Assembly (NCBI GenBank): GCA_002696645.1
Contig: NZSA01000090.1
Coordinates: 1-34,469, forward strand
Direction: 5' to 3'
DNA: 34,469 nucleotides
DNA from: Rhodospirillales bacterium
GTDB taxonomy: Bacteria; Pseudomonadota; Alphaproteobacteria; UBA8366; Aestuariispiraceae
In this document: positions 8,512 through 16,922 of the stretch, one piece after another
Numbering within the stretch: position 1 is the stretch's first letter
How the letters are laid out: each line of letters begins with the position of its first letter
Notes under the pieces: generated by a model
Databases searched by the model: none
What the model was told of the DNA's origin: nothing
Seen by the model: only the letters and a program-made list of their open reading frames with translations
Position numbers and translations under genes: made by a program

Positions 8512-10200
8512 TTACTCGTCGCCCGACTGTTCTTTCTGCTTCTTCAAGGCCGCACCCAGGATATCGCCCAGGGACGCACCGGAGTCAGAAGAACCATAAG
8601 CCGCCATGGCTTCTTTTTCTTCTGCGGTTTCATGCGCCTTGATCGACAGGGTCAGCTTATGGGTGGTCTTGTCGATGGCCGTGATCTTGGCATCAACCTT
8701 TTCACCTTCGGCGAAACGGTCAGGACGCTGTTCGGACCGATCCCGGCTCAATTCCGCCTTGCGGATAAAGCCTGGAACATTGTCTTTCACCGTCACTTCG
8801 ATGCCATTGTCCAGAACCTTGGTGACCGTGCAGGTGACAACTTCACCCTTGCGCAGGCCATCCATGGCTTCTTCGAACGGATCATTTTCCAGCTGTTTGA
8901 TGCCAAGAGAAACGCGTTCTTTCTCAACATCCACATCCAGGACCTTGGCCTTGACCATGTCGCCCTTGGTATAGGCCGCAAGCGCTTCTTCCGGCGCATT
9001 GTGCCAGTCGATGTCGGACATATGAACCATGCCGTCGATTTCTTCGGTCAAGCCAACGAACATACCAAATTCGGTGATGTTCTTGATCTCGCCTTCGATT
9101 TCGGCGCCCACCGGATATTTCTCCGTGAAGGTATCCCATGGGTTTTCCTGGCACTGTTTGATGCCAAGGGAGATGCGCCGCTTGTTCGGGTCCACATCCA
9201 AGACCATGACATCCACTTCCTGAGAGGTGGATACGATCTTGCCGGGGTGAACGTTCTTCTTGGTCCAGGACATTTCGGACACGTGTACCAGACCTTCGAT
9301 CCCGGCTTCCAGCTCAACGAATGCGCCGTAGTCGGTGATGTTGGTGACGCGGCCCGAGAACTTGGTGCCGACCGGGTATTTAGCGTCAACGCCTTCCCAT
9401 GGATCAGACAGCAGCTGTTTCATGCCAAGCGAAATGCGCTGGGTTTCCGAGTTGAAGCGGATAACCTGTACATTGACCGTTTGACCGATTGTCAGCTCTT
9501 CCGAGGGATGGTTGATGCGACGCCATGAGATATCCGTTACGTGCAGCAAGCCGTCCACACCACCCAGATCGACGAATGCGCCGTAATCGGTGATGTTCTT
9601 GACAACGCCTTCCAGGACTTGACCTTCTTTCAGGTTTTCGACCAGTTCAGCGCGCTGTTCAGCACGGGTTTCTTCCAGCACGGCGCGGCGCGAGACGACG
9701 ATATTGCCACGGCTGCGGTCCATTTTCAGGATCTGGAAAGGCTGAGGTGTGTTCATCAGCGGGGTGATATCGCGCACGGGGCGGATATCGACCTGGCTGC
9801 CCGGCAGGAAGGCAACAGCCCCGTTCAGGTCGACCGTAAAGCCCCCCTTCACGCGTCCGAAGATCACGCCATTGACGCGTTCCTGCTTGTTGAACTGCTC
9901 TTCCAGCTTGATCCAGCTTTCTTCGCGCTTGGCCTTTTCGCGGCTCAGCATCGCTTCGCCGTTCTTGTCTTCCATGCGTTCTACGAAAACTTCGACTTCA
10001 TCGCCCTTTTTCAAATCAGCGGGCTGGCCGGGGCTGCCGAATTCCTTCAGCGCGACGCGGCCTTCGGCCTTCAGGCCGACATCAATCAGGACCATGTCAT
10101 TGTCGATAGAAATGACGATCCCTTTTACTACAGTCCCTTCAAGCGACTCGTTTTCGCCGAGGGATTCTTCCAGAAGCTGGGCAAAACTTTCATTTGCCAT
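8512..10200 (-). CDS. rpsA: 30S ribosomal protein S1
   Basis: This 562-residue protein carries six tandem S1 (OB-fold) RNA-binding domains, roughly residues 20-87, 105-171, 192-260, 277-347, 364-434 and 451-520. Repeats such as NITDYGAFVDLGGVDGLLHVTDISW and NITDYGAFVELEAGIEGLVHVSEMSW show domains 3 and 4 clearly. S1 helps the 30S subunit bind and unfold mRNA leaders. The tail (about residues 530-562) is acidic with a LGDILGAALKKQKEQ helix, common in alphaproteobacteria. AGGAAC precedes the ATG by about 9 bases. A 160-base leader separates it from cmk; S1 often represses its own mRNA, but I see no specific site here. Confidence 0.97.
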   Translation of the reverse strand: MANESFAQLLEESLGENESLEGTVVKGIVISIDNDMVLIDVGLKAEGRVALKEFGSPGQPADLKKGDEVEVFVERMEDKNGEAMLSREKAKREESWIKLEEQFNKQERVNGVIFGRVKGGFTVDLNGAVAFLPGSQVDIRPVRDITPLMNTPQPFQILKMDRSRGNIVVSRRAVLEETRAEQRAELVENLKEGQVLEGVVKNITDYGAFVDLGGVDGLLHVTDISWRRINHPSEELTIGQTVNVQVIRFNSETQRISLGMKQLLSDPWEGVDAKYPVGTKFSGRVTNITDYGAFVELEAGIEGLVHVSEMSWTKKNVHPGKIVSTSQEVDVMVLDVDPNKRRISLGIKQCQENPWDTFTEKYPVGAEIEGEIKNITEFGMFVGLTEEIDGMVHMSDIDWHNAPEEALAAYTKGDMVKAKVLDVDVEKERVSLGIKQLENDPFEEAMDGLRKGEVVTCTVTKVLDNGIEVTVKDNVPGFIRKAELSRDRSEQRPDRFAEGEKVDAKITAIDKTTHKLTLSIKAHETAEEKEAMAAYGSSDSGASLGDILGAALKKQKEQSGDE

Positions 10201-10360
10201 GGTTGTGATGTTCCTTTCAGTCTTGTTTCATTTCCGGCCATCCGGTTGTATCCGGCGGTCTCACCTCAAAATGAATGGGGATGGCTGCACGCTTGAGGCT
10301 TATCGTGCCGCCATCATAACAAACCTAACCTTATGGTCTGCTCAGTCGCAGATCCGCGCC

Positions 10361-11041
10361 CTAGGCACCGTCTGCATCTTCAAGGGCCTCTCTTACCGGT
10401 CCCCCGATCAAGCGGAGAGCCTGAGCAAAAGACCGATCGACATCCAGTTCCGTGGTATCCAGCACCACAGCATCCTCTGCCGCTTTCAAAGGGGCCGTCG
10501 CACGATTCATATCGCGCGCGTCCCTGGCCTTCAATTCATCCAGAACGCGCGGGTATATACTGGGCGTACCCCGATTGAGCAACTCTTTGTGTCGTCTTTG
10601 TGCACGAATATCCACACTGGCGGTTACAAACAGCTTCACCAGCGCGTCCGGACAGATCACTGTGCCAATGTCCCGCCCGTCCAAAATCGCCCCCAATTTG
10701 CCATCCGGTGGCGAGGCTGCGAAGTTTCTTTGAAACTCCAACAAGGCCGACCGCACTCCGTCAATAGCGGCAACTTTGGATGCCGCAGAGGCCGCATCAT
10801 CGCCCAGTAGCTCCGGGTCATCCAGGGTTTGCAGGTCCAAAGCGCGGGCGGCATCAGTGGCCGCATCCTCATCTTCCGGGTCGCCACCAGACCGCACCAC
10901 CGCCAAACCCACCGCACGATACAGCTTGCCCGTATCCAGATAGGCGAAATCAAATTCTGTCGCCAGTTTACGCGCCACAGTCCCCTTGCCGCTGGCGGCC
11001 GGGCCGTCAACGGCGATAATAATGGGCGCATTGGATGACAT
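10361..11041 (-). CDS. cmk: Cytidylate kinase
   Basis: Cmk phosphorylates CMP and dCMP with ATP in pyrimidine nucleotide metabolism. The P-loop is IIIAVDGPAASGKGTVARKL (residues 6-25), the CMP-binding stretch AYLDTGKLYRAVG follows, and LDGRDIGTVICPDALVKLFV and RDARDMNRATAPL are family landmarks. Length is 226 residues with the ATG at 11039-11041, which is preceded by AAGGAG and avoids overlap with the upstream gene. It lies 14 bases after the nitronate monooxygenase gene, and rpsA follows it, as in many Proteobacteria (aroA-cmk-rpsA). Confidence 0.95.
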   Translation of the reverse strand: MSSNAPIIIAVDGPAASGKGTVARKLATEFDFAYLDTGKLYRAVGLAVVRSGGDPEDEDAATDAARALDLQTLDDPELLGDDAASAASKVAAIDGVRSALLEFQRNFAASPPDGKLGAILDGRDIGTVICPDALVKLFVTASVDIRAQRRHKELLNRGTPSIYPRVLDELKARDARDMNRATAPLKAAEDAVVLDTTELDVDRSFAQALRLIGGPVREALEDADGA

Positions 11042-11055
11042 ATCTGGAAACTCCT

Positions 11056-12024
11056 TCACTCAAATCGACTGTTCAGCCGTGCATGGGCCTCTTCAACCAT
11101 CGTCTCCACAATACGGGCCGCTGGCTCAATGCTGGCGATCAGACCAATCGCCTCACCACAGATCGGGGCGGATTGTTGCGGATCGCCCGCTTCCAGCGCC
11201 GCTGTATAAGCCGGGACGGCGGTTTCCACAACCGCACGCAATTCCTCTTCGTGCCCATGCCACTTCTGGGTAAAAGCATTCTGCTGTACCCGAACCTTGA
11301 ATTCAGCTGGCCAGTCTTTTTGCCGCACGATATCCACAGCGGTGGTCTGCACGGTATCATCCCCGGTCGCGGGGATAGCGGCCTTACGATGCTGCATCGG
11401 GGCCAGCGACTCCAGCGACGCCCAAAACCGCGTACCGACCAGAACCCCGTCTGCGCCAAGCATCAAGGCCGCAGCCAATCCGCGCCCATCGGCAATCCCA
11501 CCAGCAGCCACCAACAGCGTGTCGGGGGAGTTGGCGGCCAGAAGATCGGCGACCTCCGGCACGAAATTCATCGTGCCGCGCAGGGCGCCATGACCGCCAG
11601 CCTCTCCCCCTTGGGCAACGATGACCGTTGCGCCCAGATCCACGGCCTGTCGCACATGCGCGATGGTCTGACATTGGCAGATCAGCGGGACATCAGACTC
11701 TGCTATTTTTGCCACAAACGGGCCGGGATCCCCAAAGGAGAGCATGATCGCACAGGGATTGTGGGACAGAACCAAATCCAGCAAATCCGGATTTTGTGCC
11801 AAAGACCAGGTGATGAAACCACAACCAACCGCCGTGTTGCCTGCATCTCGAAATGCCTGGCTCAAAAAAGTTGCATCGCCGTAACCGCCACCGATCAGGC
11901 CCAACCCGCCAGCCTCACTGACAGCCTTGGCCAATTGCCCCCCGCTGGCACCCGCCATGGGGGCCGATAGAATGGGATGGTCGATTCCAAACTGGCGTGT
12001 CAGTCGGGTCGTAATCCGGCCCAT
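11056..12024 (-). CDS. Nitronate monooxygenase (NPD family)
   Basis: This 322-residue FMN-dependent TIM-barrel enzyme probably oxidises alkyl nitronates such as propionate 3-nitronate. The N-terminal HPILSAPMAGASGGQLAKAV, the FMN-phosphate loop VAQGGEAGGHG, and AAGGIADGRGLAAALMLGAD with GVLVGTRF are characteristic. Close relatives in fatty-acid enoyl reduction (FabK) share this fold, so the reaction is not certain. It begins 3 bases after the aroA stop and ends 14 bases before the cmk start, so it is co-transcribed in a housekeeping operon where it is not usually found. Confidence 0.85.
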   Translation of the reverse strand: MGRITTRLTRQFGIDHPILSAPMAGASGGQLAKAVSEAGGLGLIGGGYGDATFLSQAFRDAGNTAVGCGFITWSLAQNPDLLDLVLSHNPCAIMLSFGDPGPFVAKIAESDVPLICQCQTIAHVRQAVDLGATVIVAQGGEAGGHGALRGTMNFVPEVADLLAANSPDTLLVAAGGIADGRGLAAALMLGADGVLVGTRFWASLESLAPMQHRKAAIPATGDDTVQTTAVDIVRQKDWPAEFKVRVQQNAFTQKWHGHEEELRAVVETAVPAYTAALEAGDPQQSAPICGEAIGLIASIEPAARIVETMVEEAHARLNSRFE

Positions 12025-12027
12025 CGA

Positions 12028-13353
12028 TTACCCTTTCCGTCCGGAATTAAGCGCCGCCATCAGATCCAGGAAATTCGGGAAGCTGGTGCGGATCGGGGCG
12101 GCATCATCGATGGTGACCGGCTTTTTCGTCACCAGCCCCAGGACAAAGAAACTCATGGCAATGCGATGATCCAGATGGGTGGCGACCTTGGCACCGCCGG
12201 CAACATCACCGGGGCGGCCTTCGACCTGCATCCAGTCCTCGCCTTCTGTCACCGTCACGCCATTGGCGCGCAGGCCCGTCGCCATCACCGCGATCCGATC
12301 AGATTCCTTGACCCGCAATTCGGACACGCCCTGCATCCGGGTCGTTCCTTCCGCTTGAGAGGCGGCAATGCACAGGATCGGATATTCGTCGATCATGCTG
12401 GCCGCCCGCTCTGGCGGCACCTCTATCCCATGCAGCGTGGAATGGCGCGCGATCAGGTCGGCAACCGGCTCCCCGCCTGCAACACGCTCATTTTCGACAA
12501 CAATATCGGCCCCCATTTCCAGCAGGGTTTTGATCAGCCCGATGCGGGTCGGGTTCATGCCGATATTGGGCAGATGCACTTCCGATCCCGGCACCAGCAA
12601 GGCCGCCACCAAAGGAAAGGCCGCAGAGGATGGGTCGGCCGGGACCAGTATATCGGCGGCGGTCAATTCCGGCTCCCCCGCAACCGCGATGCGACTGCCC
12701 CCGTCGGCCAGGGCCTCACGGCTGACCTTGCCGCCAAAATGGGTCAACATGCGTTCTGTATGGTCGCGGGTGGCAACCGATTCAATCACGGCGGTTTCGC
12801 CCCGCGCCATTAGCCCCGCCAGCAGCACGGCAGATTTCACCTGCGCCGAGGGGACCGGCAGTTCATAGGTGATCGGCAGCACCATATCGGCACCCTGGAT
12901 CATCAGCGGCAGACGCCCGCCGTCGCGCGTTTCAATGCGCGCGCCCATTGCTGTCAGCGGATCAGTCACGCGGCCCATCGGGCGCGACCGCAGAGACGCA
13001 TCGCCCGTCATCATGCACCGGATGGGATGGCCCGCCAGAATACCCAATAACAGGCGCGCCGCCGTGCCGGAATTGCCCATATCCAGAATATCTTCTGGTT
13101 CCCGCAATCCGCCCAGGCCAACGCCGGTGACGGTCCAGGCCCCATCCTGATGGCGTGTGACATCCGCCCCCAACTGGCGAAAAGCGGCGGCTGTCGCCAG
13201 CACATCCTCCCCTTCCAGCAGACCTTCGATCTGTGTTGTGCCGACCGCAAGCCCCCCCAACATAACCGCCCTGTGCGAGATTGATTTGTCACCCGGCACC
13301 CGCACCGTTCCAATCAAAGAGGACCCGGCAGACACGGTTAAAGAAGAGCTCAT
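12028..13353 (-). CDS. aroA: 3-phosphoshikimate 1-carboxyvinyltransferase (EPSP synthase)
   Basis: AroA joins phosphoenolpyruvate to shikimate-3-phosphate in aromatic amino acid synthesis. The 441-residue protein shows [11 protein letters not shown] (residues about 19-29), [43 protein letters not shown] and LRVKESDRI. The set GDKS, SAQxK, RxHTE and NxTR is that of class II EPSP synthases, the glyphosate-tolerant group. The PEP-site glycine (GNSGT) is kept, unlike the alanine in the Agrobacterium CP4 enzyme. It heads the minus-strand aroA-NMO-cmk operon and is divergent from the TIGR02300 gene. Confidence 0.96.
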   Translation of the reverse strand: MSSSLTVSAGSSLIGTVRVPGDKSISHRAVMLGGLAVGTTQIEGLLEGEDVLATAAAFRQLGADVTRHQDGAWTVTGVGLGGLREPEDILDMGNSGTAARLLLGILAGHPIRCMMTGDASLRSRPMGRVTDPLTAMGARIETRDGGRLPLMIQGADMVLPITYELPVPSAQVKSAVLLAGLMARGETAVIESVATRDHTERMLTHFGGKVSREALADGGSRIAVAGEPELTAADILVPADPSSAAFPLVAALLVPGSEVHLPNIGMNPTRIGLIKTLLEMGADIVVENERVAGGEPVADLIARHSTLHGIEVPPERAASMIDEYPILCIAASQAEGTTRMQGVSELRVKESDRIAVMATGLRANGVTVTEGEDWMQVEGRPGDVAGGAKVATHLDHRIAMSFFVLGLVTKKPVTIDDAAPIRTSFPNFLDLMAALNSGRKG

Positions 13354-13491
13354 TTCAGAACGATCCTATTCTATACACAGCGGTATTTTGGCAGTCGAAT
13401 ATCGTCAAACCTGATGCGTGGGTGTTTTACACCTTGGCCCCCCGGCGAACAAACCCCGTTTCGTGATTTACCGTTTCTCCCTATTTATCTT

Positions 13492-13521
13492 TTGACAGCG
13501 CCGCTGGAATTTGGCAATTCC
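13492..13521 (+). promoter_or_regulatory. TTGACA box with adjacent palindrome
   Basis: In the 292-base divergent gap between aroA and the TIGR02300 gene a perfect -35 hexamer TTGACA (13492-13497) is followed by a perfect palindrome GGAATT-TGGC-AATTCC (13506-13521). No good -10 box sits at 16-18 bases, where the palindrome lies instead. It may be an activator- or repressor-controlled promoter for the plus-strand gene. The reading is tentative. Confidence 0.3.
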
Positions 13522-13645
13522 GCCCGCAATCGGCTGAACAATAGGGGGATGAGTGTATCATCGCCCTAGCGTATCGGTCGCGGTTGCTCTATAGGGAGCC
13601 TCCGAAAATATTAATTTTACTGTCAATCCGAAGGAGATCAGCGAC

Positions 13646-14002
13646 ATGGCAAATCCCAAATGGGGCTTTAAGCGTTTGTGCCTCAGCTGTGGCGCGAAGT
13701 TCTATGACATGCAGAAAGACCCGATCATCTGCCCAAGCTGCGAGGCTGTCTTCGATCCGGAAGCTGCCACCAAGCTGAAGCGCGGTCGCAACCAGGTGCC
13801 TGACGACAAGCCCAAGAAGGAAGCCAAGGTCGCGTCCAAATCATCCGGCGATCTGGATGATGACAGCGACGATGACGATGATGATCTGGACGTTCTGGAT
13901 GTTGATGACGACGACGATGATGGCGTGCTGGAAGACACATCCGACCTGGACGACGATGATGTTCCGGTTGTCGGCACCAAAAAGGACGACGACGACCTGT
14001 AA
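13646..14002 (+). CDS. TIGR02300 (FYDLN acid) family protein
   Basis: This small 118-residue alphaproteobacterial family has no known function. The N-terminus MANPKWGFKRLCLSCGAKFYD with a second pair ICPSC (residues about 34-38) forms a four-cysteine zinc ribbon. The tail from about residue 70 is extremely acidic, with runs of Asp up to six long. That pattern suggests a nucleic-acid mimic or a partner of basic proteins, but this is inference. AAGGAG precedes the ATG by about 9 bases. Its position beside aroA and a tRNA-Ala gene is conserved in the class. Confidence 0.92.
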   Translation: MANPKWGFKRLCLSCGAKFYDMQKDPIICPSCEAVFDPEAATKLKRGRNQVPDDKPKKEAKVASKSSGDLDDDSDDDDDDLDVLDVDDDDDDGVLEDTSDLDDDDVPVVGTKKDDDDL

Positions 14003-14039
14003 GAATCCCAAAGTCTTTGTGTCGGTTTCTTGAAAACTC

Positions 14040-14071
14040 TTGCGAGACCGGATACGGCGTGTATAACACGC
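14040..14071 (+). promoter_or_regulatory. tRNA-Ala promoter with palindrome over -10
   Basis: TTGCGA (14040-14045) and TATAAC (14062-14067) are separated by 16 bases and lie 40 bases before the tRNA, matching sigma-70 boxes at 4/6 and 5/6. The -10 is embedded in a perfect inverted repeat GCGTGT-ATA-ACACGC (14057-14071). Confidence 0.55.
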
Positions 14072-14106
14072 GCCGCCGGTCGAATAAGTCCAGGACCGAC
14101 ACATAA

Positions 14107-14182
14107 GGGGCCATAGCTCAGCTGGGAGAGCGCTACACTGGCAGTGTAGAGGTCAGCGGTTCGATCCCGCTTGGCTCCACCA
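14107..14182 (+). tRNA. tRNA-Ala (anticodon GGC)
   Basis: A full cloverleaf folds from 76 bases. The acceptor stem pairs GGGGCCA with TGGCTCC (one G-T wobble), the D stem is GCTC/GAGC, the anticodon stem CTACA/TGTAG encloses the loop CTGGCAG with anticodon GGC (reads GCC), and the T arm is AGCGG-TTCGATC-CCGCT. The CCA end is encoded. It has its own promoter-like boxes upstream and a strong terminator directly after. Confidence 0.97.
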
Positions 14183-14183
14183 T

Positions 14184-14213
14184 CGAAAACCCTCGGGAAA
14201 CCGGGGGTTTTCG
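14184..14213. terminator. Bidirectional terminator after tRNA-Ala
   Basis: CGAAAACCC (14184-14192) pairs with GGGTTTTCG (14205-14213), extended inward by TCGG/CCGG to a 13-bp stem with one T-G wobble and a GAAA tetraloop (14197-14200). The stem's A and T runs give a terminator shape in both directions. It begins one base after the tRNA. Confidence 0.85.
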
Positions 14214-14249
14214 CTTGTTGGGGTGTGTGTTCCTTGACAGGATAGGCCT

Positions 14250-14684
14250 ATGACCGATCAACGTCCCCTCATTGGTATTGGCACGGTTGTCTTGCGTCCC
14301 GCAACGGGCGGGATGGATGTGTTGTTGGTTCAGCGGGGGCGGGCGCCGCGTGTGGGGGAGTGGTCTATTCCTGGCGGGCGGCAGGAATGGGGGGAAACGG
14401 TTCGCGCTGCGGCCATCCGGGAAGTGCTGGAAGAGACGGGGATCGAGATTGAGATTTTGGGGTTGATCGATGTGGTGGATTCCCTGACGCCCCTGCCCGG
14501 TTCCACCGACCTGTCGCATCACTATACGCTGATTGATTTCGCGGCCCGGCCGGTTGGCGGGGTGCTGCAGGCTGGCGATGATGCGGTTCAGGCGCGCTGG
14601 GTGCCGCTGTCGCAATTGGCGGACTATCATCTATGGGACGAGACGATCCGCATCATTCATCAGGCGGCGCGGTTTCTGGCTTGA
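14250..14684 (+). CDS. Nudix hydrolase
   Basis: The 144-residue protein contains a complete Nudix box, G-x5-E-x7-REVLEETGI, starting at GRQEWGETVRAAAIREVLEE (about residues 43-65). Nudix enzymes split nucleoside diphosphates linked to another group; the upstream WSIPGG and length resemble ADP-ribose pyrophosphatase-like or NTP-cleaning members, but the substrate cannot be read from sequence. AGGA lies 7 bases before the ATG. It sits between the tRNA terminator and the aminotransferase, 71 bases from the latter. Confidence 0.9.
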   Translation: MTDQRPLIGIGTVVLRPATGGMDVLLVQRGRAPRVGEWSIPGGRQEWGETVRAAAIREVLEETGIEIEILGLIDVVDSLTPLPGSTDLSHHYTLIDFAARPVGGVLQAGDDAVQARWVPLSQLADYHLWDETIRIIHQAARFLA

Positions 14685-14755
14685 AGCACGCCGTCAGTTC
14701 GGCCACTTTGGCGATAGAGTTGCCCTTATCCCTCCCGTTCCGGAAAGCGCCCGCC

Positions 14756-15928
14756 ATGTCGATTGGTTACATCCGCCCCACCGTTGCCGGTATCGAAGAA
14801 CAGCAGATCCTGGCCGTGTCGAAGCTGGCGCTGGGGGATCCGTCGGTGATCGCCATGTGGTATGGCGAATCCGACTTGGTGACCGATGCCGATATCCGCC
14901 AAACCGCCATCAACTCCCTGAATGCGGGGGAGACATTCTATGGCCATAAGCGTGGGCTGCCAGAGTTTCAGGCGGCCCTGGCGGGCTATGTCACCGGCCT
15001 GTTTGGGCAACAGATCACGCCCAACCGCATCACCGTCACCCAATCTGGCATGTCGGCGATCATGCTGATCTTTCAGACCATTCTGGATCCCGGCGACAAT
15101 GCCGTCATCATCTCCCCCGTCTGGCCCAATGCACAATCAGTGGTCCGCGCCTTGTCGGGCACGCCGCGCTATGCCGTGCTGGACAATGACGCACAGCGGG
15201 GATGGCATCTGGATTTACAGAAACTGTATGACCAATGTGACGAACGCACCCGGGCGATTTTCATCAACACGCCCAACAACCCGACAGGCTGGGTCATGCC
15301 GCGGGAGCAAATGGTCGAGGTGCTGGCCTTTGCTAGGGAGCGGGGCATCTGGATCGTCTCTGACGAGGTCTATTCGCGCATGGTCTATGACGGGCGCGCG
15401 GCCCCCAGCTTCCTGGAAATCGCACAGTCCGACGATCCGGTCCTGGTGGTCAACAGCTTCTCCAAAAGCTGGGCGATGACCGGCTGGCGCATGGGCTGGA
15501 TCACCCATCCGCCAGAGCTGGGCGATGTTTTGGGCAATATGATCGAGTTCAATTATTCCTGCCTGCCGACCTTTATCCAGCGCGCCGGGATACAGGCGAT
15601 TGTGGAGGGGGAGCGGGCCGTTGCCCAGATTGTCGAGCATTGCCGCATCGGCCGCGACATCTGCAACCAACGCCTTCCAAATCTGCCAAAGGTGCGGGAC
15701 TATCGCCCGGCCAGCGCCAGCTTCTACGGCTTTTTCCGCATCGACGGGACCGGGGATCGCACGCTGGAGACCTGTCAGCGACTGGTGCGGGAAGCAAAGG
15801 TCGGCATCGCGCCGGGCACCGCCTTTGGCCCCGGCGCGGAGGGCTGGTACCGCCTGTGCTTCGCCCTGTCCCCCGACCGCTTATCAGAAGCATTCAATCG
15901 CCTGGAGAGTGGATTAGCCAGGCTGTGA
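14756..15928 (+). CDS. Class I/II pyridoxal-phosphate aminotransferase
   Basis: This 390-residue fold-type I enzyme probably moves an amino group between an amino acid and a 2-oxo acid. The PLP lysine lies in VNSFSKSWAMTGWRMGW, the cofactor Asn/Pro stretch is FINTPNNPTGWVMPRE, and IVSDEVYSRMVYDG carries the Asp and Tyr ligands. The end GWYRLCFALSPDRLSEAFNRL is typical. The ATG at 14756 gives MSIGYIRPTVAGIEEQQ; the open frame extends to 14633 but overlaps the Nudix gene. The Shine-Dalgarno is weak. Aspartate/aromatic type substrates are likely but not proven. Confidence 0.88.
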   Translation: MSIGYIRPTVAGIEEQQILAVSKLALGDPSVIAMWYGESDLVTDADIRQTAINSLNAGETFYGHKRGLPEFQAALAGYVTGLFGQQITPNRITVTQSGMSAIMLIFQTILDPGDNAVIISPVWPNAQSVVRALSGTPRYAVLDNDAQRGWHLDLQKLYDQCDERTRAIFINTPNNPTGWVMPREQMVEVLAFARERGIWIVSDEVYSRMVYDGRAAPSFLEIAQSDDPVLVVNSFSKSWAMTGWRMGWITHPPELGDVLGNMIEFNYSCLPTFIQRAGIQAIVEGERAVAQIVEHCRIGRDICNQRLPNLPKVRDYRPASASFYGFFRIDGTGDRTLETCQRLVREAKVGIAPGTAFGPGAEGWYRLCFALSPDRLSEAFNRLESGLARL

Positions 15929-15945
15929 TTTGAAACAATCCCGCC

Positions 15946-15980
15946 CGTCACCCCGGACGCGATCCGGGGTCCAGGGCGGC
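15946..15980. repeat. Dispersed palindromic repeat, copy 1
   Basis: The element starts CGTCACCCCGGA, has stem ACCCCGGA (15950-15957) against TCCGGGGT (15963-15970) with a 5-base loop, and ends TCCAGGGCGGC. Two related copies lie at 32318-32352 and 32419-32440. It stands 17 bases after the aminotransferase stop, in a gap before a convergent gene, where it may also act as a terminator. Similar short elements are common in alphaproteobacterial genomes. Confidence 0.75.
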
Positions 15981-16049
15981 ATGTATCACAACAGGAAGGA
16001 TGCTGGGATCTGCCTGCTGGAATGGTTCCGTGTGTATCGGGATATTCCC

Positions 16050-16898
16050 TTAATTGACCAGGCAGATAACCTGAGCAACTGCGCCATCCTGCCGCAATTG
16101 CTGCCCCAGATCTGATAGGGCCTGGGCTTCGATGGGGACCGGCACAGGGGCGGTGTCACCGATATCTCCTGGCGTCAATTGCGCTTCCTGCAGGGCAAGG
16201 GTCAGGGAGGATGGCGCAACCGTATTGAAACGCCCCCGCCGCACGGTACCCGATACTATGACACCCAGAACAGTGCCATCCTGTGCGAAAAGTGGTCCGC
16301 CGCTGATCCCCGCCAGATCCCCGGAGAAATTGGGAAAGCGCGCAGTTTCCGTCCAGATCAGCACGGGTTCATCCAGCTTATATCGCCCCGTGCTGCGCGA
16401 TGTCGCGCGCCCCAACAAGGTCCCTACCACCTCCCCAGGCTTTCCCTGCGGATAGCCAACGCCGTAGCCCTGTTCTCCGATCACCGGATCTCGATCCGCC
16501 ATTCTCAGGGCGGGACGCCGCAAGGATTGCGACAAAAGGGCCAGATCAGCAGAGGGGTGAATCCAAATCTGGTTCACCTTCGCAGCCTTTGACGGGCCGG
16601 TCATCAGGCCAACCTTGTCGCAGCCATCAACGACATGGCGCGCCGTCATCCAGACACCGGCGGATTCCAAAGAAAATGCCGTTCCCAGACTGGTCGTTGG
16701 TCTTTGCCCCATATCGACCACGACAATCGGGTCACGGGTCGGATTGCGGGGTGGCAGCGGGTCCCCCTGAGGTGGGGCCAGGGCGATGCTGGGTCGGCGC
16801 GGTGCATCCGGATCGGGGCTGGTTTCAAAAAAGCCAAAGATCGACGCCAGGGACACGACGCCCAGCACCAGGAAGGCAATTTTGTCGATCAGCTTCAT
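16050..16898 (-). CDS. Membrane-anchored trypsin-like serine protease
   Basis: The 282-residue product opens with one hydrophobic segment (IAFLVLGVVSLASIFGFF, residues 7-24) that is a signal or anchor, followed by a Pro-rich linker. The chymotrypsin-fold triad is visible as His in MTARHVVDGCD, Asp in HPSADLALL and Ser in LAGISGGPLF. There is no PDZ domain, so it is not a full DegP or DegS. The C-terminal 50 residues are not recognised. It acts probably in the periplasm. It is the last gene of a minus-strand run after a DUF350 protein (24 bases) and a lipoprotein. Substrate unknown. Confidence 0.8.
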   Translation of the reverse strand: MKLIDKIAFLVLGVVSLASIFGFFETSPDPDAPRRPSIALAPPQGDPLPPRNPTRDPIVVVDMGQRPTTSLGTAFSLESAGVWMTARHVVDGCDKVGLMTGPSKAAKVNQIWIHPSADLALLSQSLRRPALRMADRDPVIGEQGYGVGYPQGKPGEVVGTLLGRATSRSTGRYKLDEPVLIWTETARFPNFSGDLAGISGGPLFAQDGTVLGVIVSGTVRRGRFNTVAPSSLTLALQEAQLTPGDIGDTAPVPVPIEAQALSDLGQQLRQDGAVAQVICLVN

Positions 16899-16922
16899 CG
16901 CGTCGCTTCCGCCCTGCCGCCC

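Noticed and set aside
8632-9528. 298-residue plus-strand open frame
   Set aside because: It lies wholly antisense to rpsA, whose six S1 domains are clear; the frame is a codon-bias shadow.
9749-10810. 353-residue plus-strand open frame
   Set aside because: It spans antisense of rpsA, the intergenic gap and cmk and shows no domain.
11035-11970. 311-residue plus-strand open frame
   Set aside because: It is antisense to the nitronate monooxygenase, which has clear FMN motifs.
14133-14630. 165-residue minus-strand frame ending in ...PSGIEPLTSTLPV
   Set aside because: Its end is the antisense of the tRNA-Ala gene, a well-known false protein ending, and the rest is antisense to the Nudix gene.
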